DNA of 41,218 nucleotides from Bacillota bacterium. GTDB taxonomy: Bacteria > Bacillota > Desulfotomaculia > Desulfotomaculales > Desulfallaceae. The stretch's first letter is position 1, and every line of letters begins with the position of its first letter. A program made the position numbers and the translations under genes. Below, one piece after another: positions 24,608 through 32,666 of this stretch. The stretch spans positions 1-41,218 of the forward strand of contig JAKSCU010000364.1 of the NCBI GenBank assembly GCA_022360435.1. The letters are read 5' to 3'. The notes beneath the pieces are model-generated. The model searched no databases and was not told the DNA's origin. It saw only the letters and a program-made list of their open reading frames with translations.

Positions 24608-25594
24608 TTACGGACTGAGCACAACTTTGATAGCCGCGTCGTCCTTGTCGACCAGTTCAAAGGCTTCCTTGAGCTGGTGGAGTTTAAAATGGTTGGTTAT
24701 TAACGGGCGTATGTCCACCAGACCCTGCAGTACGGGACGCAAAGCCTCCGGAGCCCATATGTAACGCTGCTGGAACGTATGGTGCACCAGGCAAGTGTTA
24801 ATGAACTCAATACCGTCGTCATGCCACTTACTGATATTAAGCGTGACCGGGGTTGTAATCCAGCTGTACCAAACAAATTTTCCATTGCGCCTGACCATGT
24901 CGGTACACATGTTAATTGACTGTTCGGTACCGGCCGCCTCTATAACCACGTCCGCCCCTTTGCCGCTGGTTAAACTCGCCACAACCTCAACGGCGTTCTC
25001 CCGGGCGGCGTTTACGACCACGTCGGCGCCCAGTTTTTCGGCCAGCTTCAGTTTACCTTCCAACACATCCACCACCACCACCTTTTCAGCCCCTTTTTTC
25101 TTGACGCACTGGGCGATAACCTGGCCGGCAAAACCGGCGCCCATCACCACCACCGTGTCTCCCAACTGCACTCCCGAGTTCAAGCCGGAGTACATGGCGC
25201 AGGCTATGGGTTCGCCCAGCGAGGCCAAATCCATGTCCATCCCCTCGGGCACGGGCTGCAATTCCCAAACTTTGGCTTTGAAAAACCGGGCCAAATTATT
25301 ATTCCAACCAAAGGCCATTACCTTGTCGCCCGGTTTATATTCCCGCACCCTGGCGCCCACTTCCACCACGGTGCCGCCGCTTTCATGCCCCAGGTAAAAT
25401 GGAAATCCGGGTTCCTGCCGAAACTCGGACGTTTTGGCGGGCAGCAGACCCCGGTAAAAATTTTTGTCGGAACCACAAACGCCCATCAGGTGGTTTTGCA
25501 CAATCACCTCGTCGTCGCCACAGGCCAACCGGCGCTCCACAAGGTCAATGTGATAAGGACTCTGAAGCACCGCCGCTAAGGTTGCAACAGCCAT
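24608..25594 (-). CDS. Zinc-dependent alcohol dehydrogenase (MDR family) without structural zinc loop
   Basis: 328 aa. Catalytic zinc ligands C40 (GVCGSD), H70/E71 (LGHESGG) and E128 (SLGEP) are present. The usual four-Cys structural zinc lobe between about 90 and 115 is absent; that stretch reads GDKVMAFGWNNNLARFFKAKVWE. Rossmann motif GAGFAGQ in VVVMGAGFAGQVIAQ. NAD(P)-dependent oxidation of a hydroxyl group is expected, substrate unknown. ATG at 25594 with GGGGAGGGAG upstream, only 1 bp after the glycerate kinase gene, so the two are co-translated. Confidence 0.88.
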   Translation of the reverse strand: MAVATLAAVLQSPYHIDLVERRLACGDDEVIVQNHLMGVCGSDKNFYRGLLPAKTSEFRQEPGFPFYLGHESGGTVVEVGARVREYKPGDKVMAFGWNNNLARFFKAKVWELQPVPEGMDMDLASLGEPIACAMYSGLNSGVQLGDTVVVMGAGFAGQVIAQCVKKKGAEKVVVVDVLEGKLKLAEKLGADVVVNAARENAVEVVASLTSGKGADVVIEAAGTEQSINMCTDMVRRNGKFVWYSWITTPVTLNISKWHDDGIEFINTCLVHHTFQQRYIWAPEALRPVLQGLVDIRPLITNHFKLHQLKEAFELVDKDDAAIKVVLSP

Positions 25595-25595
25595 T

Positions 25596-26741
25596 TTACT
25601 CCCTCCCCAAATTGATGCTTATTTTTAAAATCCTAAAACTCCGCTCTACGGCGTCGGCCGTCAGAGCCCGCGCTTTTTGCATGGCTTCGGCGTCGCTGAT
25701 AGGCCCCGGCGCTATGGTGATTATGGAATCGATACCCATATCGTAAAGTTTTTCCGCTCCGGGACCGACGCTCCCCGCCACCGCCAGCACCGGCAGTCCG
25801 CGGCGGCGCGCCCGGCCGGCCACGCCGGTCGGCACTTTGCCGTAGGCCGATTGAGCATCGACACGGCCTTCTCCGGTAATCACCAGGTCGACTTGGGCCA
25901 TAAGCCGGTCAATTTTAATGGCGTCCAGCACCAGTTCAACGCCCGGCGCCAGCTCCGCGCCGGTGAAAGCCACCAACCCGGCGCCCAATCCTCCCGCCGC
26001 CCCGCTGCCGGGAATCCCCGCCACGTCAATCCCCAGTTGTTTTTTAATTTCTGCGCCGAAATGCTCCAGCCGGCGGTCAAGAATATCTACCATTTCCGGC
26101 GTGGCGCCCTTTTGCGGGCCGTATACCGCAGCTGCGCCCGCCGGCCCGCACAGCGGGTTTCGCACGTCACAGGCAACCTTGATATTAACTTCTTTCAGCC
26201 TGGAATCCAGATCCGAGACGTCAATTAGACGCAATTTGTCCAAACCGGCGCCGCCAAATCCCAGTTCTTTCCCGGCGCCGTCCAAAAGGCGCGCACCCAG
26301 GGCCTGCGCCATACCGGCCCCGCCATCGTTGGTGGCGCTGCCCCCAATGCCTATGATGATGGCGGTTGCGCCGCTGTCAAGGGCGGCCTTGATTAGTTCC
26401 CCCGTGCCATAAGTGGTGGTCCACCTGGGATCGCGCCTGTTGGCCGGAACCAGGGTCAGGCCCGAAGCCGAGGCCATCTCCAGCACAGCGGTGCCGTCCG
26501 GCAGCATGCCGAACTCGGCCGGCACGGGGGAACCCAGCGGCCCCGTCACTTGGACCGGCACCATCTTGCCGCCGGTGGCGGACACCATAGCTCTTGCCGT
26601 CCCCTCACCACCGTCGCCAACCGGCACCGCCGTTATTTGAGCGTCGGGATAAACCCTCCTGATCCCGGCGGCGACCGCTTCGGCCGCCGCCATGCTGCTA
26701 AGGCTGCCTTTGAAAGAATCCGTAGCAATCAATATTTTCAT
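25596..26741 (-). CDS. Glycerate kinase (GarK/GlxK type, glycerate 2-kinase)
   Basis: 381 aa from ATG at 26741 (MKILIATDSFKGSLSS, the standard family N-terminus); upstream extension overlaps the response regulator gene. Motifs include PVGDGGEGT, GIGGSATNDGGAGMAQALG, GPQKGATPE, GSGAAGGLGAGL and the C-terminal VITGEGRVDAQSAYGKVP. It phosphorylates D-glycerate to 2-phosphoglycerate, feeding lower glycolysis. It sits between the two-component genes and an alcohol dehydrogenase in one minus-strand operon, so the sensed compound may be glycerate or something broken down to it. Confidence 0.95.
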   Translation of the reverse strand: MKILIATDSFKGSLSSMAAAEAVAAGIRRVYPDAQITAVPVGDGGEGTARAMVSATGGKMVPVQVTGPLGSPVPAEFGMLPDGTAVLEMASASGLTLVPANRRDPRWTTTYGTGELIKAALDSGATAIIIGIGGSATNDGGAGMAQALGARLLDGAGKELGFGGAGLDKLRLIDVSDLDSRLKEVNIKVACDVRNPLCGPAGAAAVYGPQKGATPEMVDILDRRLEHFGAEIKKQLGIDVAGIPGSGAAGGLGAGLVAFTGAELAPGVELVLDAIKIDRLMAQVDLVITGEGRVDAQSAYGKVPTGVAGRARRRGLPVLAVAGSVGPGAEKLYDMGIDSIITIAPGPISDAEAMQKARALTADAVERSFRILKISINLGRE

Positions 26742-26766
26742 GTCGCACCACCAATTTGCTGGGAAA

Positions 26767-27459
26767 TTAATCCGGGCTGATAAAATATTTTTTACTGGGC
26801 CTGCCCACAACCCCGTAATCCAATTCCACCGCCACTTTGTTGCTGGCCAACAGGTACTCCAGGTAACGCCAAACCGTGATTTTGGACATGGACAACCTGT
26901 CGGCTATCTCCTGGCAGGACAAGGGGCTGTTTTGTTTGAGCAAAAAGCCCACAATATGATTCAGAGTCAAATAGTGCACGCCTTTGGGCAATTGGTCATG
27001 AGTTTTACATCGGTTGGGAGCCCGTAAACCATTGTTCATTTTGTCAATTTCTTCCTGGGTGAATTCTTGTTTCCTACTCAATATCGACCGTAATTTTAAA
27101 TAATTGCGCAGAGACTTTTCCAGCCGCTCAAGGTTAAAAGGTTTAATAATATAATCGATGGCGCCGTAACGCAATGTCTCGTAAATGGTGTTTGCATCCT
27201 TGGCGGCGGTAATCAATATTACGTCGCAGGGCAGCCCCTCCTCCCTGATGGATTGCATAAGTTTCAAACCGCTGTTGCCGGGCAGGTAAATATCCAGCAG
27301 CACCAGATCGGGCCGCAGTCTTTTAATTTCCGCCAACCCGGATTTTTCATTGTAGCTGATGCCAACCAACTTAAAAGGAGGTATCTTTTCCGTCATACGC
27401 CTGTTGATGTCCGCTACCATCGGGTCGTCTTCCACGATGTACACTCGAACACTTCGCAC
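26767..27459 (-). CDS. Response regulator, CitB/DcuR family
   Basis: 230 aa. Receiver domain with D11/D12, phospho-acceptor D56 (LVLLDIYLPGNSG) and K106 (YIIKPF). The C-terminal winged helix-turn-helix (LTLNHIVGFLLKQNSPLSCQEIADRLSMSKITVWRYLEYLL) is typical of CitB/DcuR regulators. GTG at 27459 with AAGGGGG 8-9 nt upstream. The gene follows its kinase with a 13-bp gap and precedes glycerate kinase by 25 bp. It probably activates its own operon and the divergent Fe-S/tct genes. Confidence 0.95.
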   Translation of the reverse strand: MRSVRVYIVEDDPMVADINRRMTEKIPPFKLVGISYNEKSGLAEIKRLRPDLVLLDIYLPGNSGLKLMQSIREEGLPCDVILITAAKDANTIYETLRYGAIDYIIKPFNLERLEKSLRNYLKLRSILSRKQEFTQEEIDKMNNGLRAPNRCKTHDQLPKGVHYLTLNHIVGFLLKQNSPLSCQEIADRLSMSKITVWRYLEYLLASNKVAVELDYGVVGRPSKKYFISPD

Positions 27460-27472
27460 CGGCTTTTCCCCC

Positions 27473-29059
27473 TTACTGGCTGTTCAAAAGGTTTGGAATC
27501 CAGATGGTGAAAGTGGTTCCCCCCGAGCCTGTTTCCACACTGATAGTCCCCTGGCTCAACTTGATCCTTTTGTAAAGATTGTTTAAACCGTACCCCATTC
27601 CGGTTTGCTTAGTGGTAAAACCAGGGTCGAAAATCCTGTCTTTAATATGCTCATCAATCCCCTGCCCGTAATCTTTAACCCAAATGTTGATCCAGCGCTG
27701 GTCTTGATAAATGGCAACCTCGACTTGCTTGCGCCCCGGCGGCATGTCTTTGACGGCTTGCAAAGCGTTGTCCACCAGGTTGCCCAGCACAACGGTAAAA
27801 AAGTTCTCTTCAAAATGGTCGGGCAGGTAGCGCAGCCGGCTGTTTCCATCCACGTGAAAGCCGATGTGCATTTCCTTGGCCTCACTGGCCTTACCCACCA
27901 AAAGACCCACTACGGCGGGGTTCTTGATGTTATCTATGATGAAACTGATTAAAGCCTGGTCCCGGTTGGTGAGGTTGGTGATAAATTTTTGCGCCTCGTC
28001 ATAATCACCGAGCTGAATCAGGCCTGAAACAATATGCATCTGGTTCATAAACTCGTGGGTTTTGGCCCGCAGCGCGTTGACCACTTTTTTGACCCCTGTT
28101 AATTCCTGGGCTAAACGGTTAACTTCCGTCAGGTCCCGAAAAGTGGAAATAGCGCCAACAACTTCCCCGGCCACTATCATGGGCACCCGGTTGGTCAAAA
28201 CAGTGGTGTTGTTCATGATCATCGGCTGGTCATACTCGGCCTGGCGCGTTTCCATAACCAGCGGCAGCCTTGAGTTGGGCAGCACATCCGTAATGTTGCG
28301 GCCGATGATTACAGTTTCCGGACTAAACAGCTTTTGAGCCGTTTGATTGATCACGGTGACCCTGTTGTTTACGTCAATGGCGATGATGCCCTCGCGCACC
28401 GACTGCAGCATTGATTCTCTTTCTTCAAGCAATGTCGCTATCTCCCGCGGTTCCATGCCAAACATGGAACGCTTGATGCTGAACGCCAGCAACCAGGAAA
28501 AGATAACCATGGAAACAAAGCCGAAGGGAATGACGATATAAAAAATGCCAAACACCTTGGACATAATTACTTTGATGTTGGGTTCGAAAAAGCCCACCGC
28601 CACGGCGCCCACTTGTCTCTGGCGCAGGTCGTAAATGGGCACGAAGCCTCGAATGGAGGGACCGGATATGCCCACCGCCCTGGAAGTGTAGGTATGGCCC
28701 GCCAGGGCCGGCCCCTCATCGTCACCGGTGAAATGTTTGCCGATAAGTTCGGTATTGGGATGGGAATAACGAACACCCCCCATGTTCATATACACCACAA
28801 AAGCGGCATCGGTTTTACGCACTATTTCGGAAGCAATCACCTGTAATTTGTCGGCCGGGTTATCGTCGGCATACGCCCGCCTGGCGTCGAGGCGGGCCGA
28901 GGCCAGATGGGCGATATCCTTGGCATGGTTTTCCATTTGCCCTTGCATGCTTTCCCGAATGGAGTAATAAAAGATAAGCATGCTTACGTTAAGGGTTAGC
29001 ATGCCGATGGTAAGGGTGAAAATAAAAACCTTAACCTGCAGGGAAATGTTTTTCCACAA
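27473..29059 (-). CDS. Membrane sensor histidine kinase, CitA/DcuS family
   Basis: 528 aa. TM1 about 11-33, an outer single-Cache-type sensor domain 34-170 (VYMNMGGVRYSHPNTELIGKHF...GPSIRGFVPIYD), TM2 about 171-193, a PAS domain 215-315, and a kinase core with phospho-acceptor H335 in RAKTHEFMNQMHIVSGLIQLG and ATP-binding DNALQA, DYGQGI, GMGYGLNNLYK. The family senses C4-dicarboxylates, citrate or similar carboxylates outside the cell. TTG start at 29059. The divergent Fe-S/tct cluster begins 223 bp away, so the shared region is a probable target. Confidence 0.95.
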   Translation of the reverse strand: MWKNISLQVKVFIFTLTIGMLTLNVSMLIFYYSIRESMQGQMENHAKDIAHLASARLDARRAYADDNPADKLQVIASEIVRKTDAAFVVYMNMGGVRYSHPNTELIGKHFTGDDEGPALAGHTYTSRAVGISGPSIRGFVPIYDLRQRQVGAVAVGFFEPNIKVIMSKVFGIFYIVIPFGFVSMVIFSWLLAFSIKRSMFGMEPREIATLLEERESMLQSVREGIIAIDVNNRVTVINQTAQKLFSPETVIIGRNITDVLPNSRLPLVMETRQAEYDQPMIMNNTTVLTNRVPMIVAGEVVGAISTFRDLTEVNRLAQELTGVKKVVNALRAKTHEFMNQMHIVSGLIQLGDYDEAQKFITNLTNRDQALISFIIDNIKNPAVVGLLVGKASEAKEMHIGFHVDGNSRLRYLPDHFEENFFTVVLGNLVDNALQAVKDMPPGRKQVEVAIYQDQRWINIWVKDYGQGIDEHIKDRIFDPGFTTKQTGMGYGLNNLYKRIKLSQGTISVETGSGGTTFTIWIPNLLNSQ

Positions 29060-29160
29060 GTCACCGGCGCCCCTTTCGATATTTCAGCTTTATGTTTAGC
29101 ATAACAAGTTTTTATTACGGCGACAACGAATTGGGCCATGTAATATATGAAATAAATTAT

Positions 29161-29185
29161 AATTTTTTAAATTTATCAAAAAATT
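29161..29185. promoter_or_regulatory. AT-rich inverted repeat in the divergent kinase/Fe-S intergenic region
   Basis: AATTTTTT at 29161-29168 is inverted as AAAAAATT at 29178-29185 around AAATTTATC. It lies in a 223-bp AT-rich region between a CitA/DcuS-type kinase gene and the Fe-S protein gene. CitB/DcuR-type regulators bind AT-rich sites, so it is a candidate binding site. Confidence 0.35.
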
Positions 29186-29282
29186 AAAGAATTAATACAG
29201 GTGGCTTTTTGCGGCGGTAAGAAACATTTAGGCCATAGAGGTGGCAACACCAAAGCACAATAAAGCCAAAGGAGGGAAAAAA

Positions 29283-30008
29283 ATGATTATCGATCCCGAG
29301 ACATGTATGGGTTGCCAGGCCTGTCAGATTTACTGCCCCATGGGCGCCATCGCGTACCTGCCGGACAGCGGAATCTGCCGGGTTAACCTGGACGAATGCG
29401 TGGAGTGCGGCATTTGCCTGAGGCCCGACCCCTGTCCCACCGACGCCCTGCAACAACAGGAACTGGACGAGATACGCGAACTGCGCCGGGCCTTTTCCAA
29501 CCCGCTGGTTCCCCACAAGAGCACCTCGGTTCCCGGCCGGGGCACCGAGGAAATAAAAACTAACGAAGTTACGGGGCGCTTTAAGCGGGGACACGCGGGT
29601 GTCGCCGTGGAATTGGGCCGGCCCGGCACGGGCACCAGATTTAAAGACGTGGAAACGGTGGCCATGGCCATCGCCAAATGCGGTGTCAGCTTTGAGCCCC
29701 ATAATCCCGTCACCGCCCTTATGACCGACGTCAAGACCGGTAAAATGAGGGATGACGTTTTAAACGAAAAAGTGCTTTCGGCTATTGTTGAAATGGTTGT
29801 AACGGCGGACAATCTGGCCGGCGTGCTCAAAGCCATAAAAAATGTGGCCGGCCAACTGGATACCGTTTTCAGCCTGGACCTGGCTTGCCGGGTCAACCCC
29901 GACAACTCCGCCCCGGTGGAAGAAATCGCCCGCAGCGTTGGGTTTATGCCTTCCATTAACGGCAAAACCAACGTCGGGTTGGGCAGACCGCTAGCAAAGG
30001 AGGATTAA
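29283..30008 (+). CDS. Two-[4Fe-4S] ferredoxin domain fused to an unassigned C-terminal domain
   Basis: 241 aa from ATG at 29283 with a perfect AAAGGAGGG. Residues 1-55 hold two cluster motifs: C8-x2-C11-x2-C14-x3-CP18 and C39-x2-C42-x2-C45-x5-CP51. Residues about 85-241 (RFKRGHAGVAVELGRPGTGTRFKDVETVAMAIAKCGVSFEP, later MPSINGKTNVGLGRPLAKED) match no family I can name. No membrane segment or signal, so it is cytoplasmic. The stop codon is followed after 1 bp by the next gene. Electron transfer or an Fe-S enzyme subunit is the natural guess. Confidence 0.75.
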   Translation: MIIDPETCMGCQACQIYCPMGAIAYLPDSGICRVNLDECVECGICLRPDPCPTDALQQQELDEIRELRRAFSNPLVPHKSTSVPGRGTEEIKTNEVTGRFKRGHAGVAVELGRPGTGTRFKDVETVAMAIAKCGVSFEPHNPVTALMTDVKTGKMRDDVLNEKVLSAIVEMVVTADNLAGVLKAIKNVAGQLDTVFSLDLACRVNPDNSAPVEEIARSVGFMPSINGKTNVGLGRPLAKED

Positions 30009-30009
30009 C

Positions 30010-30645
30010 ATGACCCACACCCTGCACAGGCACGGCAGCGCCGAGAATTTGCAAAACGACTACATTGTGTTTGCCATTGCCGCTCAAACGGTGAACGCCA
30101 AGGGAAAAGCGCGCGTTTTCGCAGAGTTTTTTAAAATAATAGAAAAATACAACTATGCTTTTTGTGGCGACATGAAGACGGGTAACGAATACGCCGTGGG
30201 CAGAGAGGCCATCCGCCAGGGATTTAGGGACAATTCCATTGTGCACGCGGTTTTCACCGACAAAGAAGAAGTCGCCCGGGTACTCAAGGAACTGGCCGAA
30301 GCCGACCTGGGCCTCTCCATCGTGGTGTCCGGCATTCTGGAACACGCCGACGCCTGTTGCCGCAAAGCGGGTATACAAAGACACACCATTGAGTGGTCGT
30401 TGGGCATTCACGGCAACACCCAAAAGCTTCCCCAGGATAAAGAGACGCTGGAAATCAGCACCATGTGCGGCCACGGCATGGTCGCTTTTAGCCTGATTAA
30501 CCACATGGTTAAGGAAATCAGGGCGGGGCGCGTAACCACGGCGGAAGCCGCCAGGGAGTTGGCGGCCCAATGTCACTGCGGAGTGGTTAACCCGGAACGG
30601 ACCTCACAATTGCTTCAGGCTATGGTCACAGAATACAACAACTAA
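30010..30645 (+). CDS. Cys/His-rich protein of unknown function, partner of the Fe-S protein
   Basis: 211 aa, ATG at 30010 with AAAGGAGGATT. No domain is recognised. The Cys and His are clustered in motifs that look like ligand sites: HADACC (H112, C116, C117), LGIHGNT (H134), ISTMCGHGM (C153, H155) and CHCGVVNPERT (C188, C190). Cytoplasmic, mixed alpha/beta. With the preceding ferredoxin-domain protein it could form a two-subunit metalloenzyme, for example a dehydratase or oxidoreductase acting on the acid imported by TctCBA. That is inference. Its TAA stop lies at the very edge of a repeat copy. Confidence 0.7.
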   Translation: MTHTLHRHGSAENLQNDYIVFAIAAQTVNAKGKARVFAEFFKIIEKYNYAFCGDMKTGNEYAVGREAIRQGFRDNSIVHAVFTDKEEVARVLKELAEADLGLSIVVSGILEHADACCRKAGIQRHTIEWSLGIHGNTQKLPQDKETLEISTMCGHGMVAFSLINHMVKEIRAGRVTTAEAARELAAQCHCGVVNPERTSQLLQAMVTEYNN

Positions 30646-30760
30646 AAAAACGCGCTCATTCAGTTCCCTCTGCGCGCGCTTTTTGATACTTTTTTCCTTG
30701 GCCCTTGCCATATATATGTCAAGGTATACTTTCCCAAAAGTATAAAAAAAACGCGCTCAT
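30644..30760 (+). repeat. Dispersed two-hairpin repeat, copy 3 plus a half copy
   Basis: A-run plus CGCGC at 30644-30655 pairs with GCGCGCTTTTT around 30673-30684; the loop is TCATTCAGTTCCCTCTG and GATACTTTT follows. The second palindrome is CCTTGCCATATATATGTCAAGG (one mismatch in the stem, about 30703-30724), then TATA. From 30733 a second left half starts (CAAAAGTATAAAAAAAACGCGCTCATT) and breaks off. It sits directly behind the Cys-rich gene. Confidence 0.8.
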
Positions 30761-30795
30761 TTAAGGCGCATTATGCATGACCGGCATAAAGTCAA

Positions 30796-30824
30796 GGGGA
30801 CACGCCCCGGCGGGGAATGTCCCC
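30796..30824. repeat. GGGGACA/TGTCCCC palindrome, copy 2
   Basis: GGGGACA at 30796-30802 and TGTCCCC at 30818-30824 flank CGCCCCGGCGGGGAA, an inner GC palindrome. CCGGCATAAAGTCAA precedes it, shared in part with the copy at 20083-20111. It lies 77 bp before tctC. Confidence 0.55.
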
Positions 30825-30900
30825 CACTTGTCACCTCGGGATACGCTGTTAAATGTCTAAAAATAAATAAAATTCAAGTAAAACCAAGGAGGAAAATAAA

Positions 30901-31902
30901 ATGTTTAAAAAACACCTTTCTTTGGTATTAGCGGCTCTGGCCTTGTTGGCGGTTGGCTTGCTGGTCGCCGGGTGCGGAGGGGAAAAGGCCCCGGACAACG
31001 ACGCGGCCGCCGGCTACCCCGAACGACCGGTGGAAGTCATTGTGGGTTGGGGCGCCGGCGGCGGCACCGATACCTTTGCCCGGGCCATTACCAAACCGGC
31101 CTCGGAAATTTTGGGGCAGCCCATGCCGGTTAAAAATATGTCCGGCGCGTCCGGCGCCATCGCGGGAGATTATATCACCCAGCAACCGGCCGACGGTTAT
31201 ACCATGTGGGCCATGGGCTCCAACTACGCGGTAAACGTCGCCCTTAACCGGACACCCCACGACCTGAGCGCGTATACCCCCATCGCGCGGATACAACACG
31301 ATACCGCCATGCTCCAAGTGGCCGAAAACGGTGCATTTCAGACAATCGACGAGCTGGTGGAATATGCCAAAGCTAATCCCGGTAAAGTCAAAATGGGGGG
31401 CACCGGCGCCGCCAGCTTCGATGAGGTGGTAGTGGCCCTGTGGGAAGAAGCGGCGGGTGTGGATGTAAATTACGTGCCTTACGAAAAAGGCGGCGCCATG
31501 CACTCTGCTCTAATGGGCGGTCACGTCGACGTCATGTTTGAAGAACTTGGCTCCACGGCCAGCCTGGTGGAAGAGGGTTCGATCAAACCAATCCTGGCTT
31601 TTACCAACAAAAAGATCGAAAGTATGCCCGACCTGCCCATCTGTGCTGACAAGGGATGGGATGTGACCCTGGGCAACTGGCGCGGAATCATGGTCAAAAA
31701 AGGCACTCCGGAACCCGTGATCCAACAACTTCAGGATGTTCTCGAGCAGGCCTATAACGACTCGGGATACAAGGAGTTTGAAAAACAGGGGTACTTGAAC
31801 CTGCGGGCGGGCTATCAAAACAGCGATGATTTCGCCAAGCATATCCAGGAAAATATCGAGCAATACCGGAAAGCGCTGGTCAACCTGGGCTACGTTAAAT
31901 AG
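30901..31902 (+). CDS. tctC: Tripartite tricarboxylate transporter substrate-binding lipoprotein (TctC/Bug)
   Basis: 333 aa. Lipoprotein signal with lipobox LVAGC. The Bug-family fold starts at YPERPVEVIVGWGAGGGTDTFAR, with GASGAIAGDYI, MGGTGAASFDEVV and GGHVDVMFEELGS typical of TctC proteins. It captures a carboxylate outside the membrane for TctAB. ATG at 30901 with AAGGAGG. The ligand is not predictable; the neighbouring CitA/DcuS-type sensor may recognise the same compound. Confidence 0.94.
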   Translation: MFKKHLSLVLAALALLAVGLLVAGCGGEKAPDNDAAAGYPERPVEVIVGWGAGGGTDTFARAITKPASEILGQPMPVKNMSGASGAIAGDYITQQPADGYTMWAMGSNYAVNVALNRTPHDLSAYTPIARIQHDTAMLQVAENGAFQTIDELVEYAKANPGKVKMGGTGAASFDEVVVALWEEAAGVDVNYVPYEKGGAMHSALMGGHVDVMFEELGSTASLVEEGSIKPILAFTNKKIESMPDLPICADKGWDVTLGNWRGIMVKKGTPEPVIQQLQDVLEQAYNDSGYKEFEKQGYLNLRAGYQNSDDFAKHIQENIEQYRKALVNLGYVK

Positions 31903-31947
31903 AGCCACAGCCAAAGATTGTTTAATTTGTTAAACTGGCTGCGCCAC

Positions 31948-32011
31948 GGGGTCGGTTCCCAGTATTCCCTGCGGTAGATGCTTTGCGCCGCGGGAACACA
32001 GAACCGTCCCC
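31948..32011. repeat. REP-like palindrome (GGGACGG family), copy 3
   Basis: GGGGTCGGTTC at 31948-31958 pairs with GAACCGTCCCC at 32001-32011 with one mismatch, around a GC-rich inner stem (CCCTGCGG / CCGCGGG). It lies in the 263-bp gap between tctC and tctB, where otherwise nothing is seen before the tctB ribosome binding site. Confidence 0.6.
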
Positions 32012-32165
32012 CTGGCTCCGCCGACTTTAGAATTTACTGTGGCAGCAGCGTCTCCTAAAAAACAAACTTGCGAAAGATGTTTGGTGTTATCAAGAGGACG
32101 CGCCGGAGTTTAGCGCCAAGAGCGAGCGATTCTTCAGAGCAATTTTCCGCGCAGGGGGTGAAATT

Positions 32166-32648
32166 ATGCTTGCCGAACTTGGACTGGGTATTTTTATCTT
32201 AGCCTTTTCAGGGATCATGTTTTACCAAACCACCCAGTTGGACTTTAACAGCAAAGTGGCCAGCATCGGGCCTGATTACTGGCCTCAAATCATTCTTGGC
32301 GGCATGTTGGCTTTGTCGGCGCTGTTGATTGTGGACACCGTCAGGCGTAAGGGGATTTTAGCGGGCGGCAAGCCCGCAGGGCGCCCCCCAAAAGCCCAAA
32401 ACCTCTGGTTCACACTGGCCTTGATGCTTATGTACACATATGCCATGCAATATTTGGGCTTTGTACTGGCCACGCTTTTGTTTTTACTGGCTGCAATGTG
32501 GATGCTGGAATTAAGGAAACCTAAAACCCTCGCGGCACTGGCCCTGGGCGTCACCACCGCGCTGGTGGTGCTGTTCCCCATTCTGATGATGATCCCACTG
32601 CCGCGTGGCACCGGATTATTTAGAACCATCAGCCTGCTGTTTTATTGA
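32166..32648 (+). CDS. tctB: Tripartite tricarboxylate transporter small subunit (TctB)
   Basis: 160 aa with four membrane segments, the family layout: LGLGIFILAFSGIMFYQT, then IGPDYWPQIILGGMLALSALLIV, a basic loop, and two C-terminal segments. ATG at 32166 after AGGGGGTG. It is followed 18 bp later by tctA. It is separated from tctC by a repeat, so expression of the binding protein and membrane subunits may differ. Confidence 0.93.
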   Translation: MLAELGLGIFILAFSGIMFYQTTQLDFNSKVASIGPDYWPQIILGGMLALSALLIVDTVRRKGILAGGKPAGRPPKAQNLWFTLALMLMYTYAMQYLGFVLATLLFLLAAMWMLELRKPKTLAALALGVTTALVVLFPILMMIPLPRGTGLFRTISLLFY

Positions 32649-32666
32649 TCGGAAAGGGGGTGTTTT

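Noticed and set aside
29200-29225. GTGGCTTTTTGCGGC as a sigma-54 promoter for the Fe-S gene
   Set aside because: The GG to GC distance does not fit the required 10-bp spacing.
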